From Gnetum montanum (taxonomy: Eukaryota; Streptophyta; Gnetopsida; Gnetales; Gnetaceae): a stretch of DNA of 64,000 nt. The translations under genes were made by a program, and so were the position numbers. Under the pieces are notes generated by a model. The model was given only the letters and a program-made list of their open reading frames with translations. It searched no databases and was not told the origin of the DNA. This document shows, piece by piece, positions 46,384 through 55,907 of this stretch; the stretch's first letter is position 1, and each line of letters starts with the position of its first letter. Location: NCBI GenBank assembly GCA_015680685.1, contig MNCI01003975.1:2317534-2381533 (forward strand), in the 5' to 3' direction.

Positions 46384-46802
46384 TTAAGCTAAATAGGTGC
46401 CTCAGTACGACCACTTCGAGCACTTGCGTTACATGTGGCGATCTCAGTAACGATTAGCGTTCGGTAAGCCGCAGTTGCATAGTTCAGGGTGTGTCCGGTA
46501 AGTGGGAACGGATGTTGACGCTAGTTAATTTAGACTTAGATCTTTAGTTAGAGTTAGCTTAGTTTCTCAACCCTTCCCTCTGATAGCATAGGAGATAAGC
46601 CGAAAATACCAAAAAATCACATACCTCAGACTTGCTTAGGCATACACCGTGACACTTACAAGCAAGCCTGGGAAGACAACGAACGATTAACCCCAAGTGT
46701 TTCTTGTGGCGTTAAGGCATTTAGTCTGCGGAGTTCAACCGGATCGCACATGTACGCTCGTATTCGTATGGTTGAGTGTAGGGGTACCTCGCCACTCATC
46801 AT

Positions 46803-46820
46803 TGGCACCGTTGCCGGGGA
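46803..46820 (+). other. Primer-binding site of element I (tRNA-Asp)
   Basis: TGGCACCGTTGCCGGGGA starts one base after the LTR. It complements the 3' end of plant tRNA-Asp (TCCCCGGCAACGGCGCCA, from memory) with one mismatch. Use of tRNA-Asp is typical of Athila elements. Confidence 0.85.
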
Positions 46821-46950
46821 CTAAGTGTTTTTTTCGCCAATTAAACATAAGGGATATCACTCACATCGTTGTGAGCTTAAAACGAACCTTAGGGTTGATC
46901 AGTTAATCGAGAACATTAAATAACGGTGAAAAATTAGCAAACCAATAGAA

Positions 46951-49900
46951 ATGGCTTCTTCTCATGAAATCAACTCACCTAAGGATAATACAGGAGAAAG
47001 TCAGCATCATACGCATAACCGCAATCAACCATGTCCTCAACAATCCAAGGTCACATATACTCATCCCGATGAGTATGTGCCGGATTTTACTTTTGTTTTC
47101 CATCAAGATGAGCAACTGCGGTGGAGAGACATGCAAGGTAACATCGTGTTACCCCCAGATCGCTCTGCTCCCAACATGCTTTTCTGTGCTTTGGTACAGA
47201 TTGGCATGCATGAGTTGTTCGCAGAATACGTTTTGGATGACCATGTTACAAGGGATTATCATCCCACAAACGCCCAACGTATTTGTGATGCAAGGCAGGA
47301 GAGCCAACATTCACTATTGAAGGGCAAGGTTCCCCACGTCATTAGTGAAATAGGAGAAGAGGAACCCCTCACGATGGGTTTCTTAGAAAACGATGTTCCT
47401 CCTCCTCACTCTAGTGAAGAGGTTAGGCATCAGGGCCTTAGATCAACGATACATATTCCAGGCTCTGATCCCCGTGAGCACCAGCTGTTCATGGCAGGAA
47501 CAATCACTCGCACTAATAATGGATTCGTTGATCGTCACGACGATCGGGGACCAAGCAGCCGAAGAGAAGGTAAGAAACATCACCATGGTGATGGATCCCC
47601 TTCTTCTTCCCCTTCATCACATCATTCACCCTCTCCTTCCACATCTGGGCGCAGCCACCATGAGCATAACGCGGAGAGTAAAGGTAAAAGAGATGAAATG
47701 CCTCGACAAGAAGGTCGAGAGGAGTTAGGACAAGGGCAAGGACGTAGGGAGAATAGGGAACCACAACGTAGACATCACAGACGTCATGAAAGAGATGATC
47801 ATGACGAACCCCTATTCGCAACCCGAAGTATGCTTGACATTAGAGAGGCAGTTAGGATTCCCACAAGGCATTTGAAAGACAGTAGGATCAAGCGTTTGGA
47901 TATAAATAATATCCCACGTTTTGAAGGGGGATACAACGCTGATCCTCAACATCATTTACAGGCATTCCACGATGCCTGTGCCTTGCAGAACATAGACAAT
48001 GAGTGGCAGAAACTCAAGTTGTTCCCAAGGACACTCACTAAAGAAGCAGAAAGCTGGTACCGGTCCTTAGAACCGGAAACCATCAGGAGGTGGAGTACGA
48101 TGCTTGAATTGTTCAACAACAAATATCAAACGTACTCCAGAGTGTCCAACTTGCGTAAGCAGATCCAAGGCTGGAAACAAGGAGCTTATGAATCCTTGGA
48201 TGCTGCCATGGCCCGTTACTACACACTGCTACATCGTTGCCCGGGCCATGGGTACGCTAAACGGGATCAACTTCGCCACCTCGTGGATGGGCTACGAAAT
48301 GAAACGAGAAGAACTCTTGGGACTTACGCCCAAGGGAGACTCTCCCAATTAAGAGCCCATGAAGTTGAAGTTTTGTTGGAACAAGTAGCGCAAGAAGAGG
48401 GTGAGCTACGTAAAAGAGAAAGTGCGGAGGAATACAACCGCGATCCCTCCCTTCGCAAGAAGGGAGTGAAATTCTGTGATGAGGAGGATGAGTCACCACT
48501 CGAAGAGTTGGTGAACAGGAAAACCGTGCCGATCCAAAAGTTAACAACGGAGGTATCGGCTAAGGTAGACCAAATGTGGGATTCCTTAGACTCACGAATA
48601 GAAACAGTTTTGAAAATTGTAGAGGAGTCTAAGGATGAGCAAAGTAGTGATAAAGGCAAGAACATGCGGAGAAACTTTAACCCTGCACATAACAAGGGTA
48701 AGGGAAAAATCTCTAACTCCGATGAGGCTGAAAATTCTGATTCAGACAATGATGGTGGATGTGAGGTCTGCTACTATGACCATCCTAAGGGATGTTGTCC
48801 AATTATCTCACATCTGCAGGAGTCTGGGGTGTATGCATTAAATCCAAGACTTAATCAACGGCAAACACCCCGAAGGTTACCTTATCCACAAGGTAACCCA
48901 AGGCAGTTCCACCAACCCTTGACGTATTATCCAAGTGGAACGCCTCCGCAGCCCATTGGACAACACCAGCAGTGGCAATACCCACAGTCATGGGGGATGC
49001 CACCGCCAACACATCAATACCCTTACCGGCAGCCTGATCCTTATGGTTATTATGTGCAGCAGCCAGTTTCTCCAGGTGACGCTATGGGTCACACTACTCC
49101 ACAACGTCACTACCACGCTCGGGAGTACTTCAGAAGGACTCCTTCTCCTCCGGGAGACATCCCACATTCCGTCCATCCTCTAACTCCACCCGCACCTCTT
49201 CCTCAAGTAGTTCCCATAACACCTCCTGCTCCAACAATGCAAGGGGAATTGCCTACCCAACCGCAGCAACGTCATGCCGCGAGAGCTGTAAATATTCAGA
49301 GTGTAAATAGCCAACTGGGTACTAGTTCTGGCGATAACTGTACAAAAAAGAGACCCTTTTTCAGAACTAAGAGCCCAGACAAACTCTCGCAACAACAAGC
49401 GGACGGGTACATGTATAGGCCTCTAACTACTAACGCTTCGGAGCACCCTTCAGTCCAAGGGAGTGTAACGCATACGGTTATGTTAACACATACCGTAACT
49501 GACTGGATCAAGGTAGGCCACCTTCCCAGGAATCTAACTGATCTTGGGAGTCCCTTTATTCATTTACAGATCGCTGGAAATGCACCACATCGAGCTCTTC
49601 TTGACTCAGGTTCCGGAGTCAACTTAATTTCGCGAAAGATGTATCACGCCTGGAACCTGCCCCAACATAAGAAGAGCAACATCCAACTAGAGCTGGCAGA
49701 CCAGTCCATCACTATTCCCTTAGGATTAGTGGAGGACGTTATTACCACTGTGTGTGGTTGGTCCTACCCAGCGGATTTCCTAGTGATCGATGTTAACAAC
49801 AACGAAGGGGACTTCCCAATTATAATGGGAAGGGCATGGCTAAGCACAGTAGATGCATGCCTTAGGATCTGCGATCTTTCCTTGGAAATCTCCAAGATAA

Positions 49901-50004
49901 ACATATGTGGAAAGATCGAGAAGAGGAAAGTTCCGTGCATCACATACAGTGATTCATCAGGTGATGACATGGAGAAATTGTCTCCATGTACTAGGTGTGC
50001 CTAG
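46951..50004 (+). CDS. gag-pro: Gag-protease polyprotein of element I (1017 aa)
   Basis: The start is the first ATG after the primer site, in good context (GAAATGG). Residues 1-150 form a family-specific N-terminal region (VPDFTFVFHQDEQLRW). Residues 190-300 are Ser/His/Arg/Asp-rich and probably disordered. The retrotransposon gag core is at about 316-430 (HHLQAFHDACA, WQKLKLFPRTLTKEAESWY, LLHRCPGHGY). C604, C607, H611 and C616 form a knuckle-like CX2CX3HX4C motif. A Pro/Gln-rich linker runs 620-800. The aspartic protease is at about 865-975, with DSGSG at 885-889 and IIMGRAWL at about 957. It would assemble RNA-containing particles and process itself. There is no pol downstream and no internal stop. 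Athila-like; confidence is high. Confidence 0.95.
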   Translation: MASSHEINSPKDNTGESQHHTHNRNQPCPQQSKVTYTHPDEYVPDFTFVFHQDEQLRWRDMQGNIVLPPDRSAPNMLFCALVQIGMHELFAEYVLDDHVTRDYHPTNAQRICDARQESQHSLLKGKVPHVISEIGEEEPLTMGFLENDVPPPHSSEEVRHQGLRSTIHIPGSDPREHQLFMAGTITRTNNGFVDRHDDRGPSSRREGKKHHHGDGSPSSSPSSHHSPSPSTSGRSHHEHNAESKGKRDEMPRQEGREELGQGQGRRENREPQRRHHRRHERDDHDEPLFATRSMLDIREAVRIPTRHLKDSRIKRLDINNIPRFEGGYNADPQHHLQAFHDACALQNIDNEWQKLKLFPRTLTKEAESWYRSLEPETIRRWSTMLELFNNKYQTYSRVSNLRKQIQGWKQGAYESLDAAMARYYTLLHRCPGHGYAKRDQLRHLVDGLRNETRRTLGTYAQGRLSQLRAHEVEVLLEQVAQEEGELRKRESAEEYNRDPSLRKKGVKFCDEEDESPLEELVNRKTVPIQKLTTEVSAKVDQMWDSLDSRIETVLKIVEESKDEQSSDKGKNMRRNFNPAHNKGKGKISNSDEAENSDSDNDGGCEVCYYDHPKGCCPIISHLQESGVYALNPRLNQRQTPRRLPYPQGNPRQFHQPLTYYPSGTPPQPIGQHQQWQYPQSWGMPPPTHQYPYRQPDPYGYYVQQPVSPGDAMGHTTPQRHYHAREYFRRTPSPPGDIPHSVHPLTPPAPLPQVVPITPPAPTMQGELPTQPQQRHAARAVNIQSVNSQLGTSSGDNCTKKRPFFRTKSPDKLSQQQADGYMYRPLTTNASEHPSVQGSVTHTVMLTHTVTDWIKVGHLPRNLTDLGSPFIHLQIAGNAPHRALLDSGSGVNLISRKMYHAWNLPQHKKSNIQLELADQSITIPLGLVEDVITTVCGWSYPADFLVIDVNNNEGDFPIIMGRAWLSTVDACLRICDLSLEISKINICGKIEKRKVPCITYSDSSGDDMEKLSPCTRCA

Positions 50005-50280
50005 GAAACTCTGCCACAAAGATGCCTGTATGTAGCAACCACACAAGAAGTAGTAGACACCCCGTGGTTGACAGCTTCTCATAAGAGCAAACAAATATGC
50101 ATGGAACGAACTGAGGCAACTCATGCCAACAACCGTGGCATAGACACATTGGAACGTGAGCGTCGCCAACTTCCACCCCTGAATCTAAGATCATCATTTG
50201 GGAGAAGTTGGGCACTGCTTAGAAATTCAAATAGGCGCTCACTACTTCGGATCTCTCCCTCACAACTCAGTCATGGGGGA
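50005..50280 (+). other. Remnant of the protease-RT linker and deletion point
   Basis: ATGCCTGTATGTAGCAACCA and ATATGCATGGA-CGAACTGAGGC match the linker in element C (15890-16000), so the coding homology continues a little past the stop codon. After about 50130 it ends. The pol genes present in C and J (over 2.5 kb) are absent here. The motif ATGGGGGA at 50273-50280 follows. Confidence 0.6.
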
Positions 50281-50317
50281 GATGGCCACCTATGCTAATC
50301 ATATGGGGCCCTCAGTT

Positions 50318-50500
50318 CTTTTTCAGTTTTTGTTTTACACATTTTTGTTTTACAACGTTTTTGTTTTTCACATTTTTGTTTTACAATTTCTTTAACTTTT
50401 CTAATTTTTGTTTTACAAATTTCTTTAACTTTTCTTGTTTTTGTTTTACAACATCGTTATATTTTTCTATCTTTTTGTGTGTGTGTGTGTGTGTGTCATC
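50318..50500 (+). repeat. T-rich tandem repeat and GT microsatellite
   Basis: The unit TTTTTGTTTTACA is repeated about six times (50320-50452), partly with TTTCTTTAACTTTTC spacers, followed by a (GT)n run at 50476-50496. A shorter form occurs in element A at about 1070. It lies in the non-coding 3' region. Confidence 0.8.
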
Positions 50501-51930
50501 CATCATGTAAATTCGTCACCCAATAAGTGTTCGGGCCGATGGGATGAACTGTTTTTCATTAATTGCTAATGTTTGGTTTTTACCTTTAAGTTACATTGTT
50601 GATACTAAGGTATGTTCTTTTGATATGGCAGGCAATGAGATCACTTCATCCATCCATCCATCAAGTCTATGGTTTCCCTTGGCTTGGAAATGTACAGTTC
50701 CCTTCCAATAAGAACTTTAACGAACCAGTGACTGGGCATTTCTCAAACTAAGGAAGGACTCAAGGATTTGCAAAGGGTGTGATTTCAAGGGAACTTGGTG
50801 CTCTTGTGTTGGTCATTCACTTGGGTGCTTGGATGTTTTCTTCTTGGGTTTCCTTACCGTTCCGATGTAACCTAATAATCGGAAGCTAAGACAATAAAAA
50901 TAAATAAGTCTTTGCATGGTGTGGTTCCCACGCATAAAAACACAAAACAAAAAAAAAAGAAGAAAAAAAAATGAAAAAACGAAAAAAGAAAAAAAAAGCT
51001 AAAAAGCTAAAAGTGAGGATTCAAAGCACACCCCTTAGACGGAATAAATTTGGGCTGCAAGCACTGGTTATGGAACCAAAGTGTTCCCTCTAACTAAGGC
51101 CCTTCTCGCTTCCCATTCTCTCTGTTGTTTCGTCGGAATGGTGGTGGCTTCTCGAAGTTGCATCCTTGTTACCCAAGTGGATGATTTAACCAACTGCATT
51201 GATGCGAAGTCACTGGAAGTGGTTGGTTTGAGCCCAGAGTTGGAATGAGATTCGCCAAGTCACATTAATCATGTAACACACAAGGGGCTGTACACCACCT
51301 TGTTCTTGGGATTCCATTCCACTTCTCTTCTTCCCATCCTTCTCTCCATTGTTCACCTCATTGCCGGTTGTATCATTGTATATACTTTAGTTGATGCTTT
51401 GTTTTCTTTTTGGTAAATTCTTCCGGTTAAGACTTTAACTCTTGTTTCCAAAGGACATTCCCCGAGCCCACGGACTCTTTGAATGTGGGATTGTCAGGGC
51501 ATTAAGGGCATGAGCCTGCTTTGGGGAGGACCCACTGACATTCCTATTTGGAACATTAGTTAACTTCTTTTCCTTAACGTTTTGCAATTAATTAACATTT
51601 TTGTTCATTTCCATCATGACATCCTTTTTATCGATGCCATAGTTGTCCCTTTTTACCTATCATTCCTATTCCTTTTCTCTCTCCATTCTAACGCTACCGG
51701 AGGTTCGCGATTAGTCATGGGGGTACGGGGCCTGATTTTTCGATTTTTATCCTAAGCCCCGGATTTTTTCGTTTTTCTTCCTAACCCCTATACCTTCGGT
51801 AGTCATCATCTATATTTTCCCAGATCCATATCAGCCATACCACACCTTAGCCAGTGAACCTAAACCGAAGCAAGGTATGCTTTACTTAATGATTCAATTA
51901 CCCTTGCTAATATATGATGGTGTTGTGTGT
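50501..51930 (+). other. Non-coding 3' region of element I
   Basis: No gene. It contains an A-rich tract (50936-51012), a conserved TTTGGGGAGGACCCACT block (about 51520-51536) shared with element A, and a polypurine-like ATGGGGGTA at 51717-51725. Short frames here are not conserved in A. Confidence 0.6.
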
Positions 51931-51933
51931 GCA

Positions 51934-52141
51934 GATGGCAATCATACAACAACGGAATGGATCTGGAGCAGACACTTGGAATGGAGCAGCGCTGAAGCAG
52001 CATGCAAGGAGTGGAATTGATAATGCGCTTACAGATGGACAACGAAAGGCGCAATCTAGGCGTTGGCAGCAACAAGACTCTTCTCTTTTCTTCTCTTCTA
52101 TTCTCTCTCCTCTTTTCTCTCAGCTGCCAACTGTGGCCTGA
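51934..52141 (+). pseudogene. Short ORF in the extra-ORF position of element I
   Basis: ATG at 51934 directly follows GTGTGCAG, as the extra ORF of element A follows TTGCAG at 2914. The frame encodes about 69 residues (MAIIQQRNGSGADTWNGAAL ... FSQLPTVA) and has no recognisable domain. It may be what is left of the longer extra ORF, or unrelated filler. Confidence 0.35.
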
Positions 52142-52307
52142 TGTCATTGTAATAAGGTGTTCACCCATGTTGTCATGAACACCAGTTTTTGTCAAGTCTT
52201 GTAATAAAGACCGTTCACATGTCATCCCATTAGTTCCATTTTCCCTAATAATCCCATACCTACCTGATATTATTGTAAGGAACTCGAGGACGAGTTTTCA
52301 TTCAGTC

Positions 52308-52316
52308 ATGGGGGTA
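52308..52316 (+). other. Polypurine tract of element I
   Basis: ATGGGGGTA immediately precedes the 3' LTR start TGATGAG. It is identical to the tract of element A and to an internal copy at 51717-51725. Confidence 0.8.
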
Positions 52317-53387
52317 TGATGAGACGCGGTTTTCACTAGGCCGCGATATCGCATCCCATGCGATATCGCGGACGCGATATCGCGTCTTCTCCTGCGATAT
52401 CGCGTACGCGATATCGCGTCCCGCCGCCATATCTATAAATAAGAGGCGGCACTCCCTTCATTTCCCAATCCTGGCTAGTGTAGCGAAGCTCTGGCAGATT
52501 GATCACTCCAGAGTTAGAATTTTTCCCCATGTGCCCGCAGTAGGAGTCCTAGAGTGAACGGCTCTTTATTCGAGCAGCTTGTAACCTGAACCCAAGTTGT
52601 GTACGGCAATAAAGACGAACTTGTTTGGATAAACCTTGCAGCACGTGGTTTCATTTATTGCTTTATTTCCTGCTTTCCTAGTGCGTTCAAGTACGACTTG
52701 ATTACGAGCGTCTACGGACGTGTACGGCTAGTCAAGGAATCGGCTGCTTGACGCAATGCATGAGTACGACTCAATTACGAGCATTGGATGCTTGGTAACC
52801 CAGTAGCGTATTCCAGGATTCTGCGCTTGGTAACTCCCGGGTCTGATGTGTACGGCTAGTTGAGGAATCGGCTGCTCATTGCTAGGCTAGATCGTGTGAT
52901 AAGTACGACTTAGTTACGAGCACCCACGGGTGTGTACGGCTGGCTAAGGAATCGGCTACTTATCACACTTAAGCTAAATAGGTGCCTCAGTACGACCACT
53001 TCGAGCACTTGCGTTACGTGTGGCGATCCCAGTAACGATTAGCGTTTGGTAAGCCGCAGTTGCATAGTTCAGGGTGTGTCCGGTAAGTGGGAACGGATGC
53101 TGACGCTAGTTAATTTAGACTTAGATCTTTAGTTAGAGTTAGCTTAGTTTCTCAACCCTTCCCTCTGATAGCATAGGAGATAAGCCAAAAATACCAAAAA
53201 AATCACATACCTCAGACTTGCTTAACCATACACCGTGACACTTACAAGCAAGCCTGAGAAGACAACGAACGATTAACCCCAAGTGTTTCTTGTGGCGTTA
53301 AGGCATTTAGTCTGCGGAGTTCGACCAGATCGCGCGTGTACGCTCGTATTCGTATGGTTGAGTGTAGGGGTACCTCGCCACTCATCA
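52317..53387 (+). repeat. 3' LTR of element I (1071 bp)
   Basis: It is the counterpart of 45731-46801. U3 here has five GCGATATCGC sites (52343-52417), including a perfect 24-bp palindrome at 52394-52417 (half-site GCGATATCGCGT). TATAAATA is at 52434 and AATAAA at 52608. The U5 modules (52683-52968) keep every stem; the one change inside a stem (AATG to GATG in module 2) leaves a G-U pair. Confidence 0.95.
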
Positions 53388-53392
53388 AACAC
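53388..53392. repeat. Target-site duplication AACAC, right copy (element I)
   Basis: Identical to 45726-45730. Copia element H resumes on the right. Confidence 0.95.
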
Positions 53393-53689
53393 TATTTTTA
53401 TTAACTAGAAAGCAAAAAGATGGAAATCTTACCTTGACTTACCTTGCTTGCCAATAAGAAAAGAAGATTAGTGGAGTTTGAGATGAGGTCCCCTATCATG
53501 AAGTACCTTCTCATCCTTTGGTTCTCTTTCATTAGATCGTGTATGTGATATCTCTATTTGTTCATGTTCTTTATGATAGAACCTTTGATCACTTTTGCAT
53601 TATTTTTAGTACTCCACTTCTCTTCATTCTCACTTATTGATACTTGCAGCATTAATCTTATTTTGATCATCATAGTTAAGAGATTACTT

Positions 53690-54870
53690 TCAACCACAAC
53701 TTTTACACATGAATAAAGTATTATCCTTATGATCAAAATTATCAAACCTTACTATACTTGAGCTTGAGCATGATCTTGAATTTTCATGTGTTGCTTCCTC
53801 TAAATTATTTGGTTGATTTTCAGGAGTCTCTTCCTCTTGACCCTTGCTACAATCCTTATTAAAAGAGGTTAGTAATTGAATCTTAGCTTTTATGTCTGAG
53901 ATCTCTTTTTTCATTTCAACATGAATAGCATCTAGCTTAGAAAGTACTAGTTTCTTTTCCTTCCTAATCAAATGGTATAAAAGAAAATTTTCTTCTTTAA
54001 ATTCACTATACCTCTTGTCACACTTACCATCTTCTTCAACCGTATGTGAGGAATATTCATCGGTAAGTGCCATGCATATGAGATGAGAATCTTTGGAAGA
54101 ATTGCATGATTATTCTTTACTTTGCTCACCATCATTCCAACTTGTATAAAAGATGGTCTTTTTTGGTTCCTCATCATTAGATCTATTCTTTGGTTGAACC
54201 TTGCTATCATATGGATCACTAGGACATTCAAAGGTCATATGGCCTCTTCCTCCACAAACCCAACATTCTATAGAAGTGAAATCTAATTTAGAAGCATTTA
54301 AAAGGTTTTTATGTCTGCCTCTACCTATAAAAAGATTAGATATTTGCTGAGATGCTTCCTTGTTTCTTCTTGTAAGCAATCGTTGTATTTTTCTTGAGAG
54401 AAGGGAAATCTCATGTTTGCTACCCTCATCATGCTAATTTGACTCCTTCTCCTTGGAGGGAATCTTTAGCGCACTAGGTATTTCTTAGATTTCTCCTTCA
54501 CTTATGAGATTTATTTCATAAGTAATGAGAGCACTTTAGAGCTCTTCAAATTTCAATGTTGAGAAAATTTTTATTTCCTCAGTTGTGAACCTTGGGTCTA
54601 AACTTCTGGTTGTAGATTTTTGATCATTTTGATGATGACATCACATTTAGGTAGATCTTTTCCTATTCCTCTAATAACTACAACAAGATCATTAGCTCTA
54701 GAGATAATCCTTTATTTTCTCACCTTCTCTCATTTTGAGTTTATCATACTCACTTTGTAAAACTAATAATTTTGATTACTTAACAATAAATGTTACCTCA
54801 TAGGTAGCTTCTAAAGTTTGCCAAATTTCTTTGGCCATTTTACATCCTACTATCCTATTAAATTCATATT
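53690..54870 (-). pseudogene. Gag of Ty1/copia element H
   Basis: The minus strand gives IWQTLEATYE then SKLLVLQSEYDKLKMREGE at about 54830-54720, the typical copia gag (UBN2-type) core. At 54379-54110 the zinc knuckle reads CWVCGGRGHMTFEC, a perfect CX2CX4HX4C. The next frame, 54073-53690, is acidic and coiled-coil-like (KKEISDIKAKIQLL), usual after the knuckle in plant copia gag. Frameshifts separate the parts. Gag binds and packages element RNA. Confidence 0.75.
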
Positions 54871-54885
54871 TATTCAATGCATAAT

Positions 54886-55754
54886 TGATGGAGTGTATTT
54901 TGTCTGTTTCTGATATTAGAGCCCTGATATTGAATACCTAATATTGAAAACCAAGAAGTGATGTCAGATATCCAATATCGCGGGATGTGTGCCAGCCTAT
55001 AAATATGATACTTAGGTGCACAGTTTGGATAATCTTTATCATAGTGTAGCACAGCTCTTGCAGTTTTTCTTTCCTAGCGTTAGAATACTTTTCCAAGTGC
55101 CTCCACCAAGAGTTATTGAGTGCATAGATCTTTATTCAAGCACTGTTATACCTAAGCGCAGTAATGTGTGCAGCAATAAAGATGAGTTTTATGATAAACC
55201 TTAAAACACTTTGGCTAGATTAAATATTTTCTTTATGCATTTAATGTTTCATGTTCCTTTAATGCTTTAAGTAATTAAACTAAATTCAGCTATATTAAAT
55301 AGTAATTAAATAAGCACATAAGTACAACTGCTTCAAGCATGTGCATGATGCTTGGTCATCCCAATAACGCTTAATGTTTGGTAACCCAGCAACTTTGTAC
55401 ATATTCAGGATGTGTACAGAAAGTGGAATTGAATGCTTATGTTAGAATTAGTTAGACATTGGTTAGTTAACTAGATTAAATTAGCAATAAAATTACTTCA
55501 TTCCTTTCATTATTTATTTTAAGCAGCCAAAACATAAAACATAAAAATAATAGAAATCATGTGCCTCGATTACACTTCACCATACCTTTGCATATCACAA
55601 GTGTAATTAGAAAGACAATGAATGACTATTAGGGCAAGTTCACTTCCTAGAGGCTAGTTTACTGGAAGACAAAGGGTCCACGAAATTAGACTGGATCATG
55701 CATGAATGCTTAGTGATTTGTATAGTTGAGTGTAGGGGTATTCGCCTCTCATTA
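54886..55754 (+). repeat. 5' LTR of element J (869 bp)
   Basis: It starts TGATGGAGTG and ends near CTCTCATTA before TTGGCACC. TATAAATA lies at 54998-55005 and AATAAA at 55175-55180. U3 holds decayed GATATT/AATATC repeats where element I has GCGATATCGC, so the palindrome cluster is old in the family. U5 has only one counterpart of the stem-loop modules. Confidence 0.8.
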
Positions 55755-55755
55755 T

Positions 55756-55772
55756 TGGCACCATTTCTAGGA
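55756..55772 (+). other. Primer-binding site of element J (tRNA-Asp type)
   Basis: TGGCACCATTTCTAGGA aligns with the primer site of I with one deletion and a few changes. Confidence 0.65.
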
Positions 55773-55907
55773 ACTCTTTTTGTTTGAAACATGCACTATC
55801 TAGGAATAGTGAAAATCATTAACATTGTTGGATGAAACCTAAGATCAAAATCATCTTTAAAATGTTTATAATTATTTGAGCACATTAATATCTTATTCTA
55901 ATTGCAA

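Larger units (their letters stand above)
45731..46801 (+). repeat. 5' LTR of element I (1071 bp)
   Basis: It runs TGATGAG...CTCATCA. TATAAATA lies at 45848-45855 and AATAAA at 46022-46027. Compared by eye with the 3' LTR it has about 30 substitutions and two compensating single-base indels (about 97% identity). Fourteen or so of the differences fall in the first 110 bp, in the palindromic U3 segment. U5 carries the three stem-loop modules. Confidence 0.95.
45731..53387 (+). mobile_element. Element I: young, complete Athila-like gag-protease element
   Basis: 7657 bp with two 1071-bp LTRs, a 5-bp TSD (AACAC), a tRNA-Asp primer site, a polypurine tract and one uninterrupted gag-protease frame. 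No reverse transcriptase, RNase H or integrase is present. The linker after protease still aligns with C and J to about 50130, then the sequence jumps to the non-coding 3' region, so pol was lost as a block. It is a non-autonomous element of the terminal-repeat-with-gag type. CpG content and open frame mark it as the youngest insertion here. Confidence 0.95.
43103..54885 (-). mobile_element. Element H: Ty1/copia gag-only remnant, host of I
   Basis: On the minus strand a copia-type gag (54870-53690) leads leftward, after removal of insertion I (45731-53387), to a purine tract CACCAAAAAGGGGGAGAT and a 3' LTR. Only about 1.7 kb lies between gag and the purine tract, and no protease, integrase or reverse transcriptase is visible in it. 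The right end, with the 5' LTR, is cut by element J. Confidence 0.6.

Noticed and set aside
46697-46906. Possible small upstream ORF in U5 and leader of element I
   Set aside because: It needs a GTG start, spans the LTR/primer-site junction and has no conserved counterpart.
47513-49970. Several 60-140-codon frames overlapping the gag-protease gene of I
   Set aside because: All are shadows of the long open frame in other phases or on the other strand.
45731-53387. env-like gene in element I
   Set aside because: The region downstream of protease contains only a short frame (51934-52141) without signal peptide or membrane segments.
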